Shown here piece by piece: positions 16,248 through 25,755 of a stretch of 64,000 nt of DNA. The translations under genes and the position numbers were made by a program. The DNA is from Lysobacter capsici (GTDB lineage: Bacteria; Pseudomonadota; Gammaproteobacteria; Xanthomonadales; Xanthomonadaceae): contig NZ_CP076103.1 in the NCBI RefSeq assembly GCF_018732085.1, forward strand, positions 5,766,001-5,830,000, written 5' to 3'. Under the pieces are notes generated by a model. It worked only from the letters and a program-made list of their open reading frames with translations, was not told the DNA's origin and searched no databases. The first letter of the stretch is position 1. Each line of letters begins with the position of its first letter.

Positions 16248-17666
16248 ATGAACTCATCTGCTCGCGTGCCCGGGACGGCCGCCGCGCCCGTCGGCACCGC
16301 CCCATCGAACGTTCCCAATCCGCCATCGGACACCGGCCGGCCCGAGGTCGACCCGCTCGACGTCGACGTGCTGGTCGTCGGCGGCGGTCCCGCCGGCACC
16401 ACCGCCGCGACTCTGCTCGCGCGCAAGGGCTGGAAGGTGCTGCTGCTGGAAAAGGGCAGCCACCCGCGCTTCCACATCGGCGAATCGCTGCTGCCGATGA
16501 ACCTGGCGATCCTCGAGCGCCTGGGCGTGCTCGAACAGGTGCGCGCGATCGGCACCCACAAGCCCGGCGCCGAATTCCCGATCGACGCCGAGCGCTACAA
16601 CACCTTCCGCTTCGAACGCGCGCTCAATCCGCAGTTCGGCTACGCCTTCCAGGTCAAGCGCGAACAGTTCGACGAGCTGCTGTTCCGCCACAGCCAGGCC
16701 AACGGCGTGGACGCGCGCGAACGGGTCAAGGTCGAGAAGGTCGAGTTCAACGAACAAGGCCGCCCGGTCGCGGCGGTCGCGCGCGACCACGAGGGTCGCG
16801 AGCTGCGCGTGCGCACGCGCTACCTGGTCGACGGCAGCGGCCGCGACACCTTCATCGGCTCGCAGCTCAAGCTCAAGCAGAAGAACACCCTGCACCAGTC
16901 GGCGGCGATCTTCAGCCACTTCACCGGCGTGCAACGCCGCGACGGCGAGGACGCCGGCAACATCACCGTGCAGCGTTTCGCGCATGGCTGGATGTGGCTG
17001 ATCCCGTTGCAGGGCGATGTGATGAGCGTGGGCGCGGTGTGTTTCCCCGAATACCTCAAGCAGCGCCGCGGCGAGACCGAGGCGTTCTTGATGAAGACGC
17101 TGGAATCGGAACCGTCGGTGGCCAGGCGCATGCAGGGCGCGCAGCGCTGCGGCGAGGTGCATGTCACCGGCAATTATTCCTACACCTGTTCGCAGATGAC
17201 CGGGCCGGGCTGGGTGATGGTCGGCGATGCGTATGCCTTCGTCGATCCGGTGTTTTCCTCCGGCGTGTACCTGGGCATGAACAGCGGCGAGCAGGCCGCT
17301 TCGGTGGTTGACGGCGCGCTGCGCGAACCGGCGCGCGAGGCCGAACTGCAACGCGGCATGGTGGTGCGACTCAAGCGCGGGCTCAAGCATTTCCAGTGGT
17401 TCATCTACCGCTTCACCACCCCGGTGATGCGCGAACTGTTCAATGCGCCGCGCAATTTCTGGCAGGTGGAACAGGCGGTGATCTCGATGTTGGCTGGCGA
17501 CGTATTCGACAACAAGGCGGTGCTGCGGCGCCTGCGCCTGTTCCGTTTCATCTATGCGATGACCGCCGTGCGCATGGCGCCGCAGGCCTTGCGCGGCTGG
17601 TTGCGGCGCAAGCGCCAGGTCGGCGTGGAATTCCGCGGCGACACGCTGCAGCAGGGCAATCCGTGA
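16248..17666 (+). CDS. Flavin-dependent halogenase-like monooxygenase
   Basis: A 472 aa FAD enzyme. The N-terminal about 30 residues are a disordered Pro/Ala/Ser stretch, followed by a Rossmann motif VVGGGPAGTTAA (Gly45-Gly50). HIGESLLP follows, then the halogenase signature WMWLIP (residues 248-253, WxWxIP) and a second FAD motif GDAYAFVDPVFSSG. WxWxIP is a signature of flavin-dependent halogenases, and xanthomonadins in related bacteria are brominated, so pigment halogenation is plausible. The same operon carries the chorismatase, which starts inside this gene's stop codon. A non-halogenating oxidoreductase role remains possible. Confidence 0.82.
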   Translation: MNSSARVPGTAAAPVGTAPSNVPNPPSDTGRPEVDPLDVDVLVVGGGPAGTTAATLLARKGWKVLLLEKGSHPRFHIGESLLPMNLAILERLGVLEQVRAIGTHKPGAEFPIDAERYNTFRFERALNPQFGYAFQVKREQFDELLFRHSQANGVDARERVKVEKVEFNEQGRPVAAVARDHEGRELRVRTRYLVDGSGRDTFIGSQLKLKQKNTLHQSAAIFSHFTGVQRRDGEDAGNITVQRFAHGWMWLIPLQGDVMSVGAVCFPEYLKQRRGETEAFLMKTLESEPSVARRMQGAQRCGEVHVTGNYSYTCSQMTGPGWVMVGDAYAFVDPVFSSGVYLGMNSGEQAASVVDGALREPAREAELQRGMVVRLKRGLKHFQWFIYRFTTPVMRELFNAPRNFWQVEQAVISMLAGDVFDNKAVLRRLRLFRFIYAMTAVRMAPQALRGWLRRKRQVGVEFRGDTLQQGNP

Positions 17667-18679
17667 GCGCCGCGCCCGCCATGCTGAGCGGCCCGCACTT
17701 GCAGGTGGACTACCTCGACGGCACGCCCGAGCAGTTGCTCGCGCACGACGACACGTTGGCGGTGTTCGGCTTCGGTCAGGACGCGCCGCATCACAACGAC
17801 CCGCGCTACCTGCGCGTGGCGCTGGAGCCGTTCGGCGACCGCCGGCTGGAACGCTGGCGCGCCAGCGGCCCGGTGTCCAGCGGCCGCGACGGCGACCTGG
17901 CCTGGTCCGAGGACGGCGCGCTGCAGTTCGGCGTGATCGAACTCGACGAACCCGAACCGCTGCCCGGCGAAGCCACCAACGGCGAGATCGCGCGCGCGGC
18001 CGAGTACCTGTACCGCAAGCTGATCGCGTTTACCGCCCAGCGCGGTTATCCGCACCTGCTGCGGATCTGGAATTACCTCGACGGCATCACCTTGGGCCAC
18101 GGCGACGAAGAACGCTACCGGGTGTTCTGCGTCGGCCGCGCGGCCGGCCTGGGCGACTTCCCGATCCCGCGCTTGCCGGCCGCGACCGCGATCGGCCGGG
18201 TCGACGGCGCGCGCCGTCTGCAGGTGTATTGGCTGGCCTCGCGCACGCCCGGCACGCCGCTGGAAAACCCGCGCCAGGTCAGTGCTTACCGTTATCCGCG
18301 CCAGTACGGCCCGCAGTCGCCGAGCTTCGCCCGCGCGATGCTGCCGCCGCAGCCCGGCGCGATGCCGCTGCTGCTGTCGGGCACCGCGGCCGTGGTCGGC
18401 CATGAGTCCAGGCACGTCGAATCGGTGCTGGCCCAGCTCGACGAAACCCTGACCAACTTCGACAGCCTGATCGACGCCGCGCGGCAACGCTGGCCGAACC
18501 TGCCGTCCGCGTTCGGCGCCGGCAGTTGCCTGAAGGTCTACGTGCGCGACGTGCAGGACATCGACACCGTCGCCGCGGCGCTGGATCGCCGCTATGGCAA
18601 CCGCGTTCCGCGCATCCTGCTGCATGCGGCGATCTGCCGGCATGAGCTGCGGGTGGAGATCGACGGGGTGCATGGGTAG
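17663..18679 (+). CDS. xanB2: XanB2-like chorismatase (pteridine-dependent dioxygenase-like)
   Basis: A 338 aa protein that starts at GTG 17663 within the stop of the halogenase gene (GTGA). It matches the chorismatase family: the segment RIWNYLDGITLGHGDEERYRVFCVGR and the C-terminal FGAGSCLKVYVRDVQDID. In Xanthomonas, XanB2 converts chorismate to 3- and 4-hydroxybenzoate, feeding xanthomonadin and ubiquinone synthesis. Here it would supply the aryl starter for the polyene. It lies within the pigment region and transcribes toward a terminator at 18819-18850 shared with the adhesin gene. The assignment rests on motif and context. Confidence 0.85.
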   Translation: MSAAPAMLSGPHLQVDYLDGTPEQLLAHDDTLAVFGFGQDAPHHNDPRYLRVALEPFGDRRLERWRASGPVSSGRDGDLAWSEDGALQFGVIELDEPEPLPGEATNGEIARAAEYLYRKLIAFTAQRGYPHLLRIWNYLDGITLGHGDEERYRVFCVGRAAGLGDFPIPRLPAATAIGRVDGARRLQVYWLASRTPGTPLENPRQVSAYRYPRQYGPQSPSFARAMLPPQPGAMPLLLSGTAAVVGHESRHVESVLAQLDETLTNFDSLIDAARQRWPNLPSAFGAGSCLKVYVRDVQDIDTVAAALDRRYGNRVPRILLHAAICRHELRVEIDGVHG

Positions 18680-18682
18680 GGC

Positions 18683-18794
18683 GGGAATCGGGAATCGGGA
18701 ATCGGGAATCGGGAATCGGGAATCGGGAATCGGGAATCGGGAATCGGGAATCGGGAATCGGGAATCGGGAATCGGGAATCGGGAATCGGGAATC
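18683..18794. repeat. 16 tandem copies of heptamer GGGAATC
   Basis: A perfect run of 16 GGGAATC units (112 bp) starts 4 bp after the stop codon of the chorismatase gene and is followed by a partial GGGAA. Inverted GATTCCC units occur again at about 18904-18931 across the terminator. Simple repeats like this can vary in copy number by slippage. The heptamer lies outside coding sequence, so no coding effect is expected. Confidence 0.9.
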
Positions 18795-18818
18795 GGGAAA
18801 GAGCTTGAGGCAAGACAA

Positions 18819-18850
18819 AGAAAAAGGGAGGCCGAAGCCTCCCTTTTTTT
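18819..18850. terminator. Bidirectional intrinsic terminator
   Basis: A run of A, then GGGAGGC, loop CGAA, GCCTCCC and a run of T (18844-18850). The arms are perfectly complementary and both flanks are homopolymeric, so it can stop transcription from either strand. It lies between the convergent chorismatase and adhesin genes. Confidence 0.9.
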
Positions 18851-18937
18851 ATTGCGTTTCGTATCGGGCGTGATCGGCAAGGGGAATCGTCAGCCGCTCT
18901 TACGATTCCCCATTCCCGATTCCCGATTCCCGCGCTC

Positions 18938-21900
18938 TTACAAATCGACCCCAAAGCCCACACCGCCCGAGCTCTCCGAGCCCGAGAACGCCGCGCCGAT
19001 GCTGATCGACACGTTCTCGTTGATGCGGCGGCCGTAACCGATCGCCAGGCCGCTTTCGCCTTCCTGGAAACCGGCGCCGACCGACAAGCGACCGCGACCG
19101 GGCTTGGCGTAGGCGTTGTTGGCCGACATCTGCGCCATCGCCGCCGACATCGCGCCGTTGCGGCTGACCCGACGATCGAGGTCTTCGAAACGATCGTTGA
19201 CCTCGGAACGGAAGGTGCCGAAGTCCAGGCTCAGACCGTTGATGCGCTGGTCGGTGTAGCTGTTGGCCGACTGCAAGGTGCGCGCATCGCCGGCATCGGC
19301 GCGGGTGTTGGCCTGCTGGATCTGGGTGTTGGTGTAGTTGGTGGAGGTCTGCACCGAGGCGACGTCGCCGGCCTGCATCTGCCGCAGGTTGACCGCGTCG
19401 GTCGGCGCGGTGCCGTCGGCGAGGTTGGACACGCGGGTGCCGTTGGCGCCTTCCAGGGTCAGCTGATTACGCGAGGCATCGTCGTAGTTCGCCGACAACG
19501 GCGAGCCGCCCGGACCGGTCGGGCCGGTCGGACCGTCGGGGCCCTGCGGACCTTGCGGGCCGGTCGGGCCTTGCGGACCTTGCGGCCCCTGCGGGCCTTG
19601 CGGACCGGCCGGAATCGCCGCGATGCGCCCGTACAGATCGGTGATCCGGCCGTCGACCGCGCCGAACGCCGAGCCCACGTCGTTGAACGCGCTGCCCTGG
19701 ATCGTGTAGGTCGGCGCGACGAACACGCCGCCGGTGAAGCTGGCGCCGGCGCCGAACACGCCCATCACGTTGTTGAGCTGCGACAGGTTGACCGCGTCGG
19801 TGTCCTGACTGGCCGCGGCGACGTTGACGATCTGGCGCTCGCGACCGGCCGCGCCCACCGACACGGTGTTGGCGCGATCGGCGAGCGAGCCGTTGCCCAG
19901 CGCGACCGAATCGGCCGCGGTGGTCTGGCTGTTGTTGCCGAGCACCACGCTGTTGGCACCGGTGGCGGTGTTGCCGTTGCCCACTGCGGTGGCGTTGTCG
20001 CCATTCACCGTGTTGTCGCCGCCGATCGCGTTGCCGTTGACCGAGGTCACCGTGTTGGCGCGACCGAACGCGTTCGAACCCACGCCGGTGGCGAGGTTGA
20101 AGTTGCCGAACGCGCTGGCATCGTCGGCACCGGCGGTGTTGACGAAACCGACCGCGCTGGCACCGCTGCCGCTGGCTTCATTGGCCGCACCGACCGCGGT
20201 GCTGTCGTCGCCGCTGGCGGTGTTGCCGGCGCCCAGGGCGGACGCACCCGCACCGCTGGCGAGGCTGCCGTCGCCGAGCGCGCTGCTGCCCGCTCCGCTC
20301 GCTTCGCTGCCGGCACCGGCCGCGACGCTGTTCGCGCCGGTCTGGGTGCCGCGGACCACGAAGCCGTCGCCGACCGTGGTGATCGCGTTCTGCAGCTGGC
20401 GCACGTTGACCGCATCGGTCGCCTGCGAACCGTCGGCGACGTTGACGATCTGACGCTCGGCGCCGGCCGCACCGACCGAGACCGTGTTGGCACGGTCGGC
20501 GATCGAGTTGGAACCCAGGGCCACCGAATCGGCCGCCGTGGCTTGGCTGTTGAAACCGGCGGCGAGGCTGTTGGCGCCGCTGGCGGTGTTGCCGCTGCCG
20601 ATCGCGGTCGCGTTGACACCGTCGACGGTGTTGCCGTTGCCGAGGGCGTTGGCGTTCTCCGCCGAGACCACGTTGTCGCCGCCGACCGCGTTGGCGTTGC
20701 GCGCCGTCACCTGGTTGGCGCGACCGAAGGCGTTGGCGCCTTCAGCGGTCACGATGTTGAAGTTGCCGACCGCGCTGCTGTTTTCGCCGCCGGCCTGGTT
20801 GACGTAACCGATCGCGCTGGAGAAGTCTCCGGTGGCTTCGTTGACCGTACCGACCGCCACGCTCTCGGCGCCGCTGGCGACGTTGGCGCGGCCGACCGCG
20901 GTGGAATCGATGCCGCTGGCGACGCTCTGGTAACCCAGCGCGCTGCTGCCCGCGCCGCTCGACTCGCTGCCGGCACCGGCCGCGACGCTGTTCGCGCCGG
21001 TCTGGGTGCCGCGGATCACGAAGCCGTCGCCGGCGGTGCTGATCGCGCCCTGCAACTGACGCAGGTTGACCGCATCGGTCGCCGCGGTCGCATCGGCGAC
21101 GTTGGCGATGTTGCGCTCCGCGCCCGCCGCGCCCACCGACACCGTGTTGGCGCGGTCGGCGATCGAGTTGGAACCCAAGGCCACCGAGTCGGCCGCCGTG
21201 GCCTGGCTGTTGAAACCGGCCGCGAGGCTGTTGGCGCCGCTGGCGCTGTTGCCGTTGCCGATCGCGGTGGCGTTGGCGCCAGCGACGGTATTGTCGCCAC
21301 CGAAGGCATTGCCGTTGACGCCGTTGACGGTGTTGCCGCGACCGAACGCGTTCGAACCCACGCCGGTGGCGAGGTTGAAGTTGCCGAACGCGCTGGCGTC
21401 GTCGGCGCCGGCGGTGTTGACGAAACCGACCGCGCTGGAACCGCTGCCGCTGGCCTCGTTGACCGCACCGACCGCGGTGCTGTCGTCGCCGCTGGCGGTA
21501 TTGCCGCCGCCGAGCGCGGATGCGCCCGCGCCGCTGGCGAGGCTGCCGCTGCCCAGCGCGCTGCTGCCCGCTCCGCTGGATTCGCTGCCGGCACCGGCCG
21601 CGACGCTGTTCGCGCCGGTCTGGGTGCCGCGAATCACGAAGCCGTCGCCCATCGCCTGCAACTGACGCACGTTGACCGCGTCAGTCGCCTGCGAACCGTC
21701 GGCGACGTTGACGATCTGACGCTCGGCGCCGGCCGCACCGACCGAGACCGTGTTGACGCGGTCGGCGATCGAGTTGGAACCCAGTGCGACCGAGTCGGCA
21801 GCGGTGGCCTGGCTATTGAAACCCGCGGCGAGGCTGTTGGCGCCGCTGGCGGTATTGCCGTTGCCGACCGCGGTGGCGTTGGCGCCATCGACGGTATTGT

Positions 21901-24900
21901 CGCCGCCGAAGGCATTGCCGTTGACGCCGTTGACCGTATTGAGGCGACCGAACGCATTTGAACCCACGCCATTGGCGAGGTTGAAGTTGCCGAACGCGCT
22001 GGCATCGTCGGCACCGGCGGTGTTGACGAAACCGACCGCGCTGGAACCGCTGCCGCTGGCGGTATTGGCCGCGCCGACCGCGGTGCTGTCGTCGCCGCTG
22101 GCGACGCTGCCGCTGCCCAATGCGCTGCTGCCCGCGCCGCTCGACTCGCTGCCGGCACCGGCCGCGACGCTGTTCGCGCCGGTCTGAGTGCCGCGGATCA
22201 CGAAGCCGTCGCCGATCGCCTGCAACTGACGCAGGTTGACCGCATCGGTCGCCGCGGTCGCATCGGCGACGTTGGCGATGTTGCGCTCCGCGCCCGCCGC
22301 GCCCACCGACACCGTGTTGGCGCGATCGGCGATCGAGTTGGAACCCAGCGCGACCGAGTCGGCCGCCGTGGCCTGGCTGTTGAAGCCGGCGGCGAGGCTG
22401 TTGGCGCCGCTGGCGGTGTTGCCGCTGCCGATCGCGGTCGCATTGGCGCCGTCGACGACATTGGCGTTGCCGAAAGCGCTGGCGTTGGCCGAGTTCACCT
22501 GGTTGGTCGAACCGAAGGCATTGCTGCCCGCGCCGAGCACCGTGTTGAAATTGCCGAACGCGCTGCTGTTCTCGCCGACGGCCTGATTGACGTAGCCGAA
22601 CGCGCTGGAGAAGTCGCCGCTGGCATCGTTCAAGGTACCGAACGCCGCGCTTTCCGCGCCGCCGGCGGTGTTGCCCCAACCCACCGCGCTGGCGTTGTCG
22701 CCGCTGGCGATGCTGAGGTTGCCCACCGCGGTGCTGTTTGCGCCGCTGGCGAGGCTGCCGTTGCCCAATGCGCTGCTGTTGTCGCCGCTGGCTTCGCTGC
22801 CCACGCCGGCTGCGACCGCGTCGGTGCCGGTCTGGGTGCCGCGAATCACGAAGCCGTCGCCGGCGGTGGTGATCGCGTCCTGCAACTGACGCACGTTGAC
22901 CGCGTCGGTGTCGTCGGTGCCGTCGGCGACGTTGGCGATCTGACGCTCGGCGCCCAGCGCGCCGACCGAGATCGTGTTGGCGCGATCGGCGACCGAGTTG
23001 GAACCCAGCGCAACCGAATCAGCGGCGGTGGCCTGGCTGTTGAAACCGGCGGCAAGGCTGTTCGCGCCGCTGGCGGTGTTGCCGCTGCCGATCGCGGTGG
23101 CGTTGGCGCCGTCGACGGTGTTGTCACCGCCGAAGGCATTGCCGTTCGCGCCGGTGACGGTGTTGTTGGCGCCGAACGCGTTGCCGGCGTCGCCGTCGAC
23201 CTGGTTGAAGCTACCGACCGCGTTGCTGTTGGCGGCATTGGCGAGGTTGCCGGTGCCGATCGCGGTGGCGTTGTCGCCGTCGGTGGTGTTGTCGCCGCCG
23301 ATCGCGTTGCTGTTCAAGCCGTTGGCGGTGTTGCCGCGGCCCGCCGCGACGCTGCCGCTGCCGGTGGCGGTGTTGAAGTTGCCCAGCGCGCTGGCGTTGG
23401 CGCCGCTGGCGATATTGACGTAACCCACCGCGCTGGCGCTGTTGGCGCTGGCTTCGTTGGCCACGCCGATCGCGCTGGCATCGTCGGCGCTGGCGGTGTT
23501 GTCGGTGCCCAGTGCCGCCGCGCCGACGCCGCTGGCGATGTTGCCGCTGCCGAAGGCGTTGCTGTTGGCGCCGCCGGCTTCGTTGAGGCTGCCGACCGCA
23601 CTGGCATTGTCGCCGCTGGCGATGTTGTCGCCGCCCACCGCGTTGCTGTTCACGCCGGTGGCGAGGTTGAGCCGGCCGACGGCGTTCGCGCCGACGGCGT
23701 TGGCTTGGTTGAAATTGCCCAGCGCGCTGCTGTCGTCGGCACTGGCGGTGTTGACGAAACCCACCGCGCTGGCGCCGCTGCCGCTGGCGGCGTTGGATGC
23801 GCCCACGGCGGTGCTGTCCGCGCCGCTGGCGACGCTGCCGCTGCCGAGCGCGCTGCTGCCGGCGCCGCTGGATTCGCTGCCCGCGCCCGCGGCGACGCTG
23901 TTCGCGCCGGTCTGGGTGCCGCGCACCACGAAGCCGTCGCCGAGCGCCTGCAACTGGCTCAGGTTGACCGCATCGTTGGCCTGGGTACCGTTGGCGACGT
24001 TGGTGATCTGACGTTCGCTGCCGGCGGCACCGACCGAGACCGTGTTGGCGCGATCGGCGACCGAACCGTTGCCCAGCGCGACCGCGTCGTCGGCGGTGGC
24101 TTGCGCGCCGACACCGGCGGCGAGACTGCGCGCGCCGCTGACGGTGTTGCTGTTGCCCAGCGCGGTGGCGTTGACGCCGGTAACGACGTTGTCGCCGCCG
24201 AAGGCATTGCCGTTTTCGCTCTCGACCCGATTGCCGCGGCCCACGCCGTTGGCGCCGACGCCGGTGACGCTGTTGAAAGTGCCCAGCGCGCTCGCGCCGT
24301 CGGCGGTGGCGGAGTTGACGAAACCGACCGCGGTCGCGCCCGTGCCGCTGGCTTCGTTGATCCGGCCCACCGCGGTCGCATCGTCGGCGCTGGCGGTGTT
24401 GCCGCTGCCGACCGCGAGCGACGCGGCGCCGGCGGCGATGTTGCCGCCGCCCGAGGCGTGGCTGCCGTCGCCGTCGGCGGCATTGTCGTTGCCGACCGCC
24501 ACCGCGCCCACGCCCGCCGCCGAATTGTTGCCGCCCAGCGCGACCGCGCCGGCGCCGTCGGCGCTGTTGTTGCTGCCGAAAGCGTTGGCGTTGTCGCCGA
24601 GCACCAGGTTGCCGCGGCCGAAGGCGTTGCTGCCCGCGCCGCTGGCCTGGTTGAAATTGCCGACCGCGCTGCTGTCGTCGCCGCTGGCGGTGTTGACGTA
24701 ACCCAGCGCGCTGGCGCTCGCGCCGTCGGCGCTGTTGGCCTGGCCGATCGATACGCTTTCCGCGCCCTCGGCGGTGTTGCCGTTGCCGCACGCGATCGCG
24801 TCGGCGCCGTTGGCGGAGCTGCCGCCGTTGTTCTCGTTACTGGTGTCGCCATCGTTGAGATCGCAGGTCGTGCCTGCGAACGCTACGGGTGCTGCGACAA

Positions 24901-24955
24901 CGTTCATACCGATGACGCTGGCAATAGCCAGCGCCAGTAGGGTGCTGCGATTCAT
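18938..24955 (-). CDS. Trimeric autotransporter adhesin-like protein with collagen-like region
   Basis: A 2005 aa surface protein with a signal peptide (MNRSTLLALAIASVIGMNVV through AFA). Most of it is a YadA-like head built of short repeats rich in Ala/Gly/Ser/Asn (patterns such as ASGxGSxAxG). Seven neck-like motifs of the form NTVSVGAAGxERQIxNVA recur between head blocks. Near the C-terminus a collagen-like Gly-Pro-x stretch of about 11 triplets (nt 19509-19607) precedes a coiled-coil-like segment and a YadA-type anchor (MSAAMAQMSANNAY, then GRGRLSVGAGFQEGESGLAIGYG). Family members trimerise and self-secrete to the outer surface to bind hosts or surfaces. The C-terminus ends GVDL, not the usual aromatic residue. 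The stop is TAA at 18938. Confidence 0.88.
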   Translation of the reverse strand: MNRSTLLALAIASVIGMNVVAAPVAFAGTTCDLNDGDTSNENNGGSSANGADAIACGNGNTAEGAESVSIGQANSADGASASALGYVNTASGDDSSAVGNFNQASGAGSNAFGRGNLVLGDNANAFGSNNSADGAGAVALGGNNSAAGVGAVAVGNDNAADGDGSHASGGGNIAAGAASLAVGSGNTASADDATAVGRINEASGTGATAVGFVNSATADGASALGTFNSVTGVGANGVGRGNRVESENGNAFGGDNVVTGVNATALGNSNTVSGARSLAAGVGAQATADDAVALGNGSVADRANTVSVGAAGSERQITNVANGTQANDAVNLSQLQALGDGFVVRGTQTGANSVAAGAGSESSGAGSSALGSGSVASGADSTAVGASNAASGSGASAVGFVNTASADDSSALGNFNQANAVGANAVGRLNLATGVNSNAVGGDNIASGDNASAVGSLNEAGGANSNAFGSGNIASGVGAAALGTDNTASADDASAIGVANEASANSASAVGYVNIASGANASALGNFNTATGSGSVAAGRGNTANGLNSNAIGGDNTTDGDNATAIGTGNLANAANSNAVGSFNQVDGDAGNAFGANNTVTGANGNAFGGDNTVDGANATAIGSGNTASGANSLAAGFNSQATAADSVALGSNSVADRANTISVGALGAERQIANVADGTDDTDAVNVRQLQDAITTAGDGFVIRGTQTGTDAVAAGVGSEASGDNSSALGNGSLASGANSTAVGNLSIASGDNASAVGWGNTAGGAESAAFGTLNDASGDFSSAFGYVNQAVGENSSAFGNFNTVLGAGSNAFGSTNQVNSANASAFGNANVVDGANATAIGSGNTASGANSLAAGFNSQATAADSVALGSNSIADRANTVSVGAAGAERNIANVADATAATDAVNLRQLQAIGDGFVIRGTQTGANSVAAGAGSESSGAGSSALGSGSVASGDDSTAVGAANTASGSGSSAVGFVNTAGADDASAFGNFNLANGVGSNAFGRLNTVNGVNGNAFGGDNTVDGANATAVGNGNTASGANSLAAGFNSQATAADSVALGSNSIADRVNTVSVGAAGAERQIVNVADGSQATDAVNVRQLQAMGDGFVIRGTQTGANSVAAGAGSESSGAGSSALGSGSLASGAGASALGGGNTASGDDSTAVGAVNEASGSGSSAVGFVNTAGADDASAFGNFNLATGVGSNAFGRGNTVNGVNGNAFGGDNTVAGANATAIGNGNSASGANSLAAGFNSQATAADSVALGSNSIADRANTVSVGAAGAERNIANVADATAATDAVNLRQLQGAISTAGDGFVIRGTQTGANSVAAGAGSESSGAGSSALGYQSVASGIDSTAVGRANVASGAESVAVGTVNEATGDFSSAIGYVNQAGGENSSAVGNFNIVTAEGANAFGRANQVTARNANAVGGDNVVSAENANALGNGNTVDGVNATAIGSGNTASGANSLAAGFNSQATAADSVALGSNSIADRANTVSVGAAGAERQIVNVADGSQATDAVNVRQLQNAITTVGDGFVVRGTQTGANSVAAGAGSEASGAGSSALGDGSLASGAGASALGAGNTASGDDSTAVGAANEASGSGASAVGFVNTAGADDASAFGNFNLATGVGSNAFGRANTVTSVNGNAIGGDNTVNGDNATAVGNGNTATGANSVVLGNNSQTTAADSVALGNGSLADRANTVSVGAAGRERQIVNVAAASQDTDAVNLSQLNNVMGVFGAGASFTGGVFVAPTYTIQGSAFNDVGSAFGAVDGRITDLYGRIAAIPAGPQGPQGPQGPQGPTGPQGPQGPDGPTGPTGPGGSPLSANYDDASRNQLTLEGANGTRVSNLADGTAPTDAVNLRQMQAGDVASVQTSTNYTNTQIQQANTRADAGDARTLQSANSYTDQRINGLSLDFGTFRSEVNDRFEDLDRRVSRNGAMSAAMAQMSANNAYAKPGRGRLSVGAGFQEGESGLAIGYGRRINENVSISIGAAFSGSESSGGVGFGVDL

Positions 24956-25323
24956 GCGTTTTCCCCCTAATGGCTGACAAGAACCGGTTTCGGAACCGTC
25001 GAAGCGCGACCATGCTTGTGACCGCGCCCTCCCCGGCACCGGTTTGGTAAACCATAAACGGTTTTGTGCACTTTTTTACAGCGAATCCGGTATATAAATT
25101 CTGTGGCCTGATGAACAGAGTGAGCATGGCCCTGTTCATCACGCTGCAACGCAGCAAACGGACCATGTCCGGTTTTGCCCTGTCTTTTCCGTCCTTGTGT
25201 TCGATCGGGTTTCGTGCGCAAACTCGGGCGCGGTTGATGTTGTTTCAGCCAGATAACCGCATTCGTTCGTATAGAAACACCGTCCGAACGAGTCACCATT
25301 GCCAATTCTTAGGGGGATTGATC
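24956..25323. promoter_or_regulatory. Divergent promoter region between adhesin and exported-protein operon
   Basis: This 368-bp region is AT-rich around 25050-25100 (TTTTTTACAGCGAATCCGG, then TATATAAATT). That composition suits promoters in both directions, but no -35/-10 pair with normal spacing is convincing. The plus-strand gene has the GGGGG-rich ribosome-binding site TAGGGGGATTGATC directly before ATG 25324. No gene is seen here. Confidence 0.4.
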
Positions 25324-25755
25324 ATGAGTACTCGCTTGAAAGTCGGGCTGTTATTGCCCGGCTTGCTCCTTGCCACCTGTTGCGTGGCCCAAGCCGCCGA
25401 ACCGTCCACCTCGGGCGCATCGGTTTCCAGTTCCAAGGTCGGCATCGACGCAAACGGAAAACTGCGTCCGCTGACCGAAGCCGAGAGCCAGGCGCTCGAC
25501 CAGGCTGCGGCGACGCAACAAAAGTCGACGGCGAAATCCAGCGCCATGCGCGGGACCTTCCCGGCCAATGCAAGCCAGGTACGCGCCACCGAGCGCCGCA
25601 TGTCGAACGGCGCGGTCGCGCGCAAGATGCCGCTGTCGGAGATGAGCACGCTGACCGCCACCCGCGACGCGAACGGCAAGATCGTCATCCAGCACAGCGA
25701 TCCCAGCGACGATGCCGCCCCCGCCACCCACCAGGGGGAGTTGCCGCGTGAATAA
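25324..25755 (+). CDS. Small exported protein encoded beside a PA-domain peptidase
   Basis: A 143 aa protein with a signal peptide (LKVGLLLPGLLLATCCVAQA, cleavage before AEPSTSG). The mature part is a Ser/Ala-rich stretch with VGIDANGKLRPLTEAESQALDQAA and a C-terminal DANGKIVIQHSDPSDD. No catalytic motif is seen. The next gene, a zinc-peptidase-like protein, starts 8 nt before this one stops (GTGAATAA), so they are translationally coupled. A chaperone, inhibitor or partner of the peptidase is possible but unproven. The frame upstream of ATG 25324 has no signal peptide. Confidence 0.75.
   Translation: MSTRLKVGLLLPGLLLATCCVAQAAEPSTSGASVSSSKVGIDANGKLRPLTEAESQALDQAAATQQKSTAKSSAMRGTFPANASQVRATERRMSNGAVARKMPLSEMSTLTATRDANGKIVIQHSDPSDDAAPATHQGELPRE

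Noticed and set aside
18683..18794. CRISPR-like array
   Set aside because: The repeats are 7-bp head-to-tail units with no spacers, so it is a simple tandem repeat.
19553..21961. 802 aa open frame on the plus strand
   Set aside because: It is antisense to the repetitive adhesin gene and only mirrors its repeats.
24956..25039. Longer N-terminus for the adhesin (start at 25039)
   Set aside because: The signal peptide begins at the ATG at 24955; the extra 28 residues have no signal features.
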